IMG/VR virus record: IMGVR_UViG_3300027822_000035
Coordinates: 1 to 25,172 of that record
Direction: 5' to 3' (one strand)
DNA: 25,172 nucleotides
From: a virus
In this document: positions 19,511-25,172 of the stretch, piece by piece
How the letters are laid out: each line of letters begins with the position of its first letter
Numbering within the stretch: the stretch's first letter is position 1
Notes under the pieces: generated by a model
The model's database searches: none
The model's input: the letters and a program-made list of their open reading frames with translations, nothing else
What the model was told of the DNA's origin: nothing
Position numbers and translations under genes: made by a program

Positions 19511-21035
19511 ACTGACAGAACTGAGTTTTGACCGGTGGGCGGATGATCTGAAAGCCTGGATCGCCGAGTCCGTGTCTCCGTTCGAAAACGACACGCCGGA
19601 AAAGCAGAAACGACGGAAAGACCGCGCAGAGTATGATCTCCTTTACTTTTTCGAAACCTATCTGCCCCATTATTTCCCTTCCGAATTCGCCGAATGTCAC
19701 AACGAATGGGGAGATCTGACCGAGGTCCGGGACGCCCTGGTGTTGTTGGGCGCCCCTCGCGAGCATGCCAAATCGACTTTTTTCACATTGGGGCTGCCGA
19801 TCCACGACATCGCCTACCAGTTGCGCCGGTTCATTATGATCGTCTCGGACAGCAACGACCAGGCGTCCGGGTTCACGCTGCCGATCCGGTTGGAGCTCGA
19901 GGACAACCCTCGCCTTCGTCATGATTTCGGGGTTTTCTTCGGCCAGGTGTGGAAGAAAAACGATTTCACCACGGCCAACGGCGTCCGTGTACTGGCGAGG
20001 GGACGCGGGGAGAAGATTCGCGGGCTAAAGAACCGGCAGCACCGTCCTGACCGTGCCATTATCGATGATTTTGAAAATGACGAGAATGTAGAAAATCCAA
20101 AGCAGGTGGAAAAAGGGAGACGATGGCTGATCCGCGCCGTGATCGGCAGCATGGGAACGGGTTATACGGCGAACATGGTCGGGAACCTTTTTCATCCAAA
20201 GAGTGTCATTTCCCAACTCATCGCAGCCAAAGACGAGGATGGCAACAAGCTGTATGTTTCCAAGGTTTACGACTGCTGGCTCGATTACGGCAAGCCCACC
20301 CAGCGACCGTTGTGGCCGGCATTGTGGCCGGCCGAACGGTTGGAGAAAAAACAGCGACAGATGGGCACCGTGGACTTCAACGCAGAGATGCGGAATTTAA
20401 CCGGCGCCGAAAACTCACCGTTTCCTGAGACATGGTTCAAATATTACGAGGTCGAAGAGATCGCCGGTATCGATCTGAGAACTGCCAGCTTTACCGATCC
20501 GAGCGCCAAGAGCGGTGAAAACAATGATTATAAGGCGTGCATCACTGTCGGACTCGACCGCACAGCAATGATATTTTACGTGCTTCATGCCTGGATCCGC
20601 CACGCCAGTCCATCCGAGATGTTTGCCGCCGCCTACCGTCAGCATGACGAGTACCACGGCCCGGTGGGTATCGAGGAGAACATGTTTCATGATTTCCTCC
20701 ATGAGGCGATCCAAAATTATGCCAAGCGGGTCGGGCGCTATCTTCCTTGGCGACCGCAACTCCACAGCACCAACAAGGAAGCACGGATCATCGGAACGCT
20801 TTCTTACCTGGTAGAGTTCGGGAAACTTCGCTTTCGTCAAGGACATAGCGACCAAGACCGCCTGACAGAGCAACTGATTTACCTGCTGAATAAAAACGTC
20901 AATGATGATGGGCCGGACGGGCTGGAAGGAGCCGTTTCACTGTTGCAGCAAGGAGGCTCTTCTGTTGCCGATGCGCTTAAGAAACGCGGCGCGCGCGGTG
21001 TATTCGGCAAAATGATGCAAAGGATGGTGGCATGA
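19494..21035 (+). CDS. terL: Terminase large subunit
   Basis: The 513-residue packaging motor has an N-terminal ATPase with a variant Walker A (GAPREHAKST, residues 86-95), Walker B and catalytic acidic residues (RAIIDDFEND, D191, D192 and E194), and a C-terminal RNase H-like nuclease whose first acidic residue is D335 (TASFTDPSAKSG) with E394/E395 in VGIEENMF. It cuts and pumps DNA into the prohead. Start ATG 19494 follows AAGGAA; the longer frame from 19461 lies within the previous gene. It overlaps the portal gene by 4 nt. This is not a Mu gp28-type protein in its neighbourhood, pointing to a transferred head module. Confidence 0.9.
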   Translation: MRKRPKLTELSFDRWADDLKAWIAESVSPFENDTPEKQKRRKDRAEYDLLYFFETYLPHYFPSEFAECHNEWGDLTEVRDALVLLGAPREHAKSTFFTLGLPIHDIAYQLRRFIMIVSDSNDQASGFTLPIRLELEDNPRLRHDFGVFFGQVWKKNDFTTANGVRVLARGRGEKIRGLKNRQHRPDRAIIDDFENDENVENPKQVEKGRRWLIRAVIGSMGTGYTANMVGNLFHPKSVISQLIAAKDEDGNKLYVSKVYDCWLDYGKPTQRPLWPALWPAERLEKKQRQMGTVDFNAEMRNLTGAENSPFPETWFKYYEVEEIAGIDLRTASFTDPSAKSGENNDYKACITVGLDRTAMIFYVLHAWIRHASPSEMFAAAYRQHDEYHGPVGIEENMFHDFLHEAIQNYAKRVGRYLPWRPQLHSTNKEARIIGTLSYLVEFGKLRFRQGHSDQDRLTEQLIYLLNKNVNDDGPDGLEGAVSLLQQGGSSVADALKKRGARGVFGKMMQRMVA

Positions 21036-22390
21036 CTGACCTTGAACATCAGCTGGCCGCCTTCGAGGCCCGCAGCGGCCAACCGACTCACGCCCGCATG
21101 GATGTTTACGTCAATGCATTCTCCGGTTTCGGCGGTTCTCGCGATCCGTTGCAACGCACGCGTTTTACCGGCGGGCTGGTATTGTCACTGGCCGAGCTGG
21201 AAGAGATGTACCGCTTCTTCTGGCTGCCACGGCGGATCGTCAACGCCCTGCCTGAGGACGCATGCAGACAGCGTGTCCATCTTTCCATCGACGACCCTGA
21301 TGAAGGCGCCCGGATCAACCGGCGCATGGAGGAACTGTCGGCATGGCCGATCCTGGAAGAGGCCCTGCGCCTGTCACGGCTTTACGGCGGATCGGTAATC
21401 CTTTTGGGGGCCACTGACGGGCAGCCGCCCGACCAGGAGCTTAACAACAAAGGCGTCAACCGCCTGGGCTCTTTGACCGTGCTGGACCGCTGGCAACTGA
21501 CTCCGGCCGATCGTTACGACGATCCGCTGGCGCCGAATTTCTCAAAACCAAAAACCTACCGGCTGAACCCGGCCAATGCCGTGCCGGTCGCCTCCGGGGC
21601 CGTCATCCACGAATCGCGGCTGATCCGCTTTGACGGATCATGGCTGCCCGACCGATTGCGCATGCAGAACAACGGCTGGCACGATTCGGTATTCATCCCG
21701 ATCAACGAGCAGTTAAAGCAGTTCGGTACCAGCATCCAGGCCGGGGCGGTTCTGTTCCAGGACTTTATCACCAAGACCTTGAAGATACCCAACCTGGCGG
21801 AGCTGATAGCCAATGGCGAGGAAGCCACGTTGCAGGCGCGCATCCAGTACGCGGTATCGAACATGTCTTCCCTGGGCGTTTCGCTGATCGGCCAGGATGA
21901 AGAGTTCGCCAAGGTGCAGACGCCCATCACCGGGCTGGTCGAGCTGCTGGACAAATACATGGACCTGGTGTCCGCAGCTGCGGACATTCCGAAAACCCGT
22001 CTTTTTGGTCAGCAGTTGGGTACCCTTTCCGGCGCGGATGAGACCACCCGCAATTACTACGACCGGGTCAAGGCCTTCCAGCAAAAACATTTGCGCGGAC
22101 CGGTGACCCGGCTGATCGAGCTGCTGTCGGCCGAGAAGGGCGGCGACGGCGGGGACTGGTCGTTTGCCTTCGCGTCGCTGTGGCAGCCGACGGAAAAGGA
22201 GACCGCCGATACGCGAAAGACCGTGGCCGAGACCGATCAGGTGTATATCGCCAACCAGGTGATCACGCCCGAAGAGGTTGCCGTAAACCGCTTCGGACCG
22301 GACGGGTACAGCATGGAAACGGTCATCAACGTAGACAGCCGGGAGACGCCGGATCGTATTGCGCCTGAGGACCCGGGGGCCGACGAATGA
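21032..22390 (+). CDS. Portal protein (DUF1073 type)
   Basis: The 452-residue protein has the DUF1073 portal layout: a RFTGGLVLSLAELEEMYRF start region, WLPRRIVNALPEDACRQRV, an SRLYGGSVILLGATDGQ strand-loop, and the later GSWLPDRLRMQNNGWHDSVF and LGTLSGADETTRNYYDRV segments typical of this family. Twelve copies should form the ring through which DNA enters the head. It overlaps the terminase and the next gene by 4 nt each. Confidence 0.85.
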   Translation: MTDLEHQLAAFEARSGQPTHARMDVYVNAFSGFGGSRDPLQRTRFTGGLVLSLAELEEMYRFFWLPRRIVNALPEDACRQRVHLSIDDPDEGARINRRMEELSAWPILEEALRLSRLYGGSVILLGATDGQPPDQELNNKGVNRLGSLTVLDRWQLTPADRYDDPLAPNFSKPKTYRLNPANAVPVASGAVIHESRLIRFDGSWLPDRLRMQNNGWHDSVFIPINEQLKQFGTSIQAGAVLFQDFITKTLKIPNLAELIANGEEATLQARIQYAVSNMSSLGVSLIGQDEEFAKVQTPITGLVELLDKYMDLVSAAADIPKTRLFGQQLGTLSGADETTRNYYDRVKAFQQKHLRGPVTRLIELLSAEKGGDGGDWSFAFASLWQPTEKETADTRKTVAETDQVYIANQVITPEEVAVNRFGPDGYSMETVINVDSRETPDRIAPEDPGADE

Positions 22391-23283
22391 CGCCAACACA
22401 AAAACAGGCCGCCATACGGTCCCGGCGCAAGATGATGCAGCTTTCCGGCAAACGCATGCCCCGGAAGCGGCGACCACCCGTGCAGCTTCATCCGAGTGCC
22501 ATCGAGCGGTCCTATACGGCCGCGATTCTGGGCGTGACGGCCCCGTTTTTTAACGAAGTCCGGGATCGCCTCATCCAGACACTGCCCGGCATCATCGCGA
22601 CCCGTGACGTCGACCTGAGAGTAGACGGTCAATCTGTCCGCCATGACGTCGGGTACGCAGATCTGATCGGCGAGGTGTTCGACGGCATTCGCGTGAACGT
22701 GGCCCGAACGGTGACGGTTGCGGCTGTCAGCGGTGTTGCCACACAGTTCGCCGCGCGTACCGACGATTTCAACCGGGGCCAGGTGGATCGTCAGTTCACG
22801 TCGGTGTTGGGTATCCCCGTGCTGCGCCAGGAACGCTGGCTTATGCCCAAGCTGGAGGCGTTCGTGCTCGACAATGTCAGCTTCATTAAGGACATCACCG
22901 AAAAGGGCACCAAGGACCTGCAATCGTTGTTGATGCGACGCGTGGAGGCTGGCGACAGCCTGCGCACGATCGAAAAAGCGATCATGGAGAAGATGGAAGC
23001 CACCCGCCGCCGGGCCCGCTTCATTGCCCGCGACCAGGTGAGCAAGCTAAACGGCAAGTTGACCGAACTGCGCCAGACCGAGGCCGGGGTAGAGGCGTAC
23101 GTCTGGCGTTCTACCAAAGACGGCGCGGACCGGCCGTCGCATCTGCACAACGACGGCAAGACTTTTCGATGGGACGATGCGCCGGACACCGGGCACCCGG
23201 GCGATGATTTTCAATGCCGGTGCACCGCTGAGCCGGTGTTGGAGATGTTTACCGAGTACGGGGCCAAGAAGGAGGCCGCATGA
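22387..23283 (+). CDS. SPP1 gp7-family head morphogenesis protein
   Basis: The 298-residue protein ends with the gp7/Mu F-like C-terminal signature: RFIARDQVSKLNGKLTELRQ, VEAYVWRST, RPSHLHNDGKTFRWDD and HPGDDFQCRCTAEP. Members are minor head proteins bound to the portal and thought to act in head assembly and DNA entry. The N-terminal half is helical. Overlaps both neighbours by 4 nt. Confidence 0.85.
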   Translation: MTPTQKQAAIRSRRKMMQLSGKRMPRKRRPPVQLHPSAIERSYTAAILGVTAPFFNEVRDRLIQTLPGIIATRDVDLRVDGQSVRHDVGYADLIGEVFDGIRVNVARTVTVAAVSGVATQFAARTDDFNRGQVDRQFTSVLGIPVLRQERWLMPKLEAFVLDNVSFIKDITEKGTKDLQSLLMRRVEAGDSLRTIEKAIMEKMEATRRRARFIARDQVSKLNGKLTELRQTEAGVEAYVWRSTKDGADRPSHLHNDGKTFRWDDAPDTGHPGDDFQCRCTAEPVLEMFTEYGAKKEAA

Positions 23284-24452
23284 AAATCAATCGCACGTTC
23301 ACCATCCGGTTGGACCGGCAAGGCCGGGGGGCTTTTGAGATCACTCCGGAGGGGTACCTGGTTTGCGAGGCGTTTGCCACGCGTACCGGCGTTTTCGATT
23401 ACCACGATGACAACGGCAACCTGATTCGCGTGTTACGGCCGCCGGAAGAGGTTTTTTCCGATGAATCCCTGGCCAGCCTGGCCATGCAGCCGGTTACGTT
23501 TCTGCACCCGAATGAAGAGATCGTAACCACGGCGAATATCCGTGGCCTGCAGGTCGGTGTTACCGGAGAGAAGATCACCCACGACGATGAAGTGGTCAAA
23601 TGCCGGGTAAAGATCACCGATCGCGCCATTATCGAATATGTCCAGGCCCTGCGTGCCCGGGGTGAGGGTGTTGAGTTGTCATGCGGGTACCGGGCGGATG
23701 AGGAGCCGATCTCCGGGGATCATCCCACGGAAGGGCACTACGACGCCGTGCAAAAGAACATCCGTTACAACCATTTGGCCATCGTGGCCAAAGGGCGTGC
23801 GGGTGAAAAAGTCAAACTGCAACTCGATCAAAAGGGAGGTTCTCACATGTTTACATTTATCCGAAACGCACTGAAACTCGACGGTTTTACGATGGACGCC
23901 ATCGAAGCTGAGGTGCCCAACGAGGCCCAGGGCGTACTGTCCCGAATGTCGGCCAAATTGGATGAGGCGGTGGATGTGATCCAAATCCAGGCCGCCAAAA
24001 TCGCAGGAATGGTGAAAAAAGGCGACGAGGCCCAGGCAAAGATCGACACCCTCACCGCAGACAACACAAAGATCAATTCCGACATGGCCGCGCTTTCCGA
24101 CCCTTCCGGCGAGAAAATCCAGGCCATCATCGCCGAACGCAAGGCGCTGGAGGATGTGGCCGGCACGCTGGATATCAAGACCGACGGTCTTGCCGATAAG
24201 GCCTTGAAGGTGGCTGTGATCCAGAAACAGACACCGGATTTCAAGGCTGATGAAAAATCCGATGATTACATCAACGCCCGCTTCGATGCGGTTGTTGACC
24301 TGCTCGATGCGGCCCAAAAAGACGGCGCCGACCAGGGTCTGTCCCGGTTGATCGCCGATGCCAAACAGGCGGGCAGTAAACCCAAAACCGATCATCGGGG
24401 TGATTTCATCAAGAGATCACAAGCACTGGCCAACGGCGAGTCGGCCACCTAA
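23280..24452 (+). CDS. DUF2213 prohead protease-scaffold protein
   Basis: The 390-residue protein has a DUF2213 N-terminal domain to about residue 185 (GYLVCEAFATRTGVFDY, AMQPVTFLHPNEE, VELSCGYRADEEP, NIRYNHLAIVAKGRAGEKVK), as expected of a capsid maturation protease. The C-terminal 200 residues are charged helices, as in a scaffold. Catalytic residues likely include His in VTFLHP and Ser in VELSCGY. A strong internal Shine-Dalgarno and ATG at 23847 should give the scaffold alone (separate entry). Followed by the cement and capsid genes. Confidence 0.8.
   Translation: MKINRTFTIRLDRQGRGAFEITPEGYLVCEAFATRTGVFDYHDDNGNLIRVLRPPEEVFSDESLASLAMQPVTFLHPNEEIVTTANIRGLQVGVTGEKITHDDEVVKCRVKITDRAIIEYVQALRARGEGVELSCGYRADEEPISGDHPTEGHYDAVQKNIRYNHLAIVAKGRAGEKVKLQLDQKGGSHMFTFIRNALKLDGFTMDAIEAEVPNEAQGVLSRMSAKLDEAVDVIQIQAAKIAGMVKKGDEAQAKIDTLTADNTKINSDMAALSDPSGEKIQAIIAERKALEDVAGTLDIKTDGLADKALKVAVIQKQTPDFKADEKSDDYINARFDAVVDLLDAAQKDGADQGLSRLIADAKQAGSKPKTDHRGDFIKRSQALANGESAT
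23847..24452 (+). CDS. Nested scaffold protein from internal start
   Basis: AGGGAGG (23833-23839) lies 7 nt before an in-frame ATG at 23847 (residue 190 of the DUF2213 protein). The shorter product, 201 residues beginning MFTFIRNALKLDG, is the helical C-terminal part. Separate expression of a scaffold from within a protease gene is known in lambda (C/Nu3) and similar phages. Expression is predicted, not shown. Confidence 0.6.
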   Translation: MFTFIRNALKLDGFTMDAIEAEVPNEAQGVLSRMSAKLDEAVDVIQIQAAKIAGMVKKGDEAQAKIDTLTADNTKINSDMAALSDPSGEKIQAIIAERKALEDVAGTLDIKTDGLADKALKVAVIQKQTPDFKADEKSDDYINARFDAVVDLLDAAQKDGADQGLSRLIADAKQAGSKPKTDHRGDFIKRSQALANGESAT

Positions 24453-24486
24453 ATCCAATAACCAAAGATGACCAAGGAGAAAGATC

Positions 24487-24963
24487 ATGCAGACTGAAGT
24501 CAGAGAGAATATGGCCGCCGGCCTGGCCGGGCAAATCGCCGATATCGGCCCGACCGATATCATGACCCACATTAACGAACACGGCGGGGTTATTCCCTTC
24601 GGTGCGTTCGTCACCAAAGGAAGCGGTGAGGGCCTCGCCGTCTTGCCCGACGCCACGGGTGAGGTAACCGGCCTGGCGGGCCTGGGCGTCACCGTGCGCA
24701 GCCACACCCAGCCCCAGGATGCAGGGTATGCCGATGAGGACGTAATGCCGGTGATGAAAAAAGGCCGGGTATGGGTGCCGGTAGAAGATGCCGTGGTGGC
24801 CGAGAGTGCCGCCTTCGTTCGGTTCGTAGCCGGTGAAGGCGAGGCGCTGGGAGCCTTTCGCTCCGATGCGGACGGCACCGACGCCGTGGCCCTGCCAAAC
24901 GCCAAATTCGTCACCGACGCGGCTGCGGGGGAACTGGCGATGCTGGACTTGAACCTCACCTAA
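24487..24963 (+). CDS. Head cement/decoration-like protein
   Basis: The 158-residue protein is beta-rich and acidic, with VIPFGAFVTKGSGEG, AGLGVTVRSHTQ and KKGRVWVPVEDAV strands, as in phage structural cement proteins (P22 gp24-like/DUF2190-like) encoded just before the major capsid gene. GGAG lies 7 nt upstream of the ATG. It would stabilise the capsid surface. The exact family needs profile comparison. Confidence 0.65.
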   Translation: MQTEVRENMAAGLAGQIADIGPTDIMTHINEHGGVIPFGAFVTKGSGEGLAVLPDATGEVTGLAGLGVTVRSHTQPQDAGYADEDVMPVMKKGRVWVPVEDAVVAESAAFVRFVAGEGEALGAFRSDADGTDAVALPNAKFVTDAAAGELAMLDLNLT

Positions 24964-24991
24964 AAGCCGAAACTCAAAGAGGAGAAAAACT

Positions 24992-25172
24992 ATGATTCGC
25001 ATCGACGCTGTGAGAACCTTTCTCGACGCCATCGACCCGAACGCTGCGCTGTTCACGGCGCGACAGCTTGAGGCGGTGGAGGCAGAAATTTACCGCTTCA
25101 AGGAGCGGGAGCTCAAATATCGTTCGCTTATTCCGGTTTCCAATCGGGACAACCCCGGCGCGGAAACCATCA
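24992..25172 (+). CDS. Major capsid protein, N-terminal part (DUF2184-like)
   Basis: The gene is cut by the window edge after 60 codons. The visible part has the leader of DUF2184-type capsid proteins that accompany DUF1073 portals: RQLEAVEAEIYRFKERELKY followed by SLIPVSN and PGAET. AGAGGAG precedes ATG 24992. It would form the HK97-fold shell with the cement protein. Confidence 0.7.
   Translation, partial: MIRIDAVRTFLDAIDPNAALFTARQLEAVEAEIYRFKERELKYRSLIPVSNRDNPGAETI

Noticed and set aside
21713-22477. A long leftward frame (254 codons) opposite the portal gene
   Set aside because: The portal reading is recognisable as DUF1073; the opposite frame is a shadow of its codon bias.
1-25172. CRISPR arrays, tRNA and rRNA genes
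   Set aside because: No regularly spaced repeats and no tRNA cloverleaf or rRNA sequence were seen; the three-way junction at 11824-11892 lacks tRNA landmarks.

Overview
The window is most of the left two-thirds of a Mu-like transposable (pro)phage. It carries a MuA-type DDE transposase (5727-7868) followed by a MuB-type AAA+ ATPase (7899-8645), a GemA-like protein, a Gam-like host-nuclease inhibitor and a Com-like zinc finger. No host gene is recognisable. The protein style (short zinc-ribbon ORFs, Arg-rich DRR/ERR tail on the repressor) and moderate GC suggest a deltaproteobacterial (Desulfobacterota-like) host, but this is inference only.

Layout. 1-379: AT-rich noncoding sequence with repeated TCAGAAATTTG-type elements, a candidate left end of the phage. 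380-2454: a leftward two-gene AT-rich cargo cassette, a nucleoid-associated NA37/YejK-like protein translationally coupled to a RelA/SpoT-type (p)ppGpp synthetase-like protein. 2797-3327: leftward CI-like repressor, with a divergent control region (3328-3579) holding an array of CGACTAACGAA half-sites. 3580-5724: small early regulators, interrupted at 4280-5110 by a segment bounded by a 16-bp direct repeat whose coding strand is ambiguous. 5727-8645: transposition module. 8655-11656: tightly overlapping early genes (winged helix, zinc ribbons, GemA, Gam).

11657-12895: an immunity-like control locus. A noncoding stretch folds into a 13-bp stem enclosing two hairpins, and the hairpin loops are complementary to the ribosome-binding site of the next small ORF. 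That ORF overlaps a Bro-N antirepressor-like gene, which ends at a strong terminator. The arrangement matches the C4 antisense RNA / icd / ant locus of phages P1 and P7. 12896-16991: a run of small accessory ORFs with an HNH endonuclease and several zinc-ribbon proteins, ended by a strong intrinsic terminator at 17049-17093.

17111-25172: late region. A lysis pair (M15-type peptidase, holin-like protein fused to a lipoprotein-like domain) is followed by small proteins, a small-terminase-like HTH protein, large terminase, DUF1073-type portal, SPP1 gp7-like morphogenesis protein, a DUF2213 protease/scaffold with an internal start, a cement-like protein and the beginning of a DUF2184-like major capsid protein, cut by the window edge. 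These head genes are not the Mu type (Mu gp28/gp29/gp30/I/T), so the phage is a mosaic of Mu-type transposition and a podo/siphophage-like head module.

Working model: the repressor at 3327 holds the divergent promoters; induction drives regulators, then transposase/MuB and replication helpers; the C4-like RNA limits expression of an antirepressor; late genes after 17093 package and lyse. The NA37-RelA/SpoT cassette is outside this plan and is the best candidate for phage-borne defence or host-physiology cargo.
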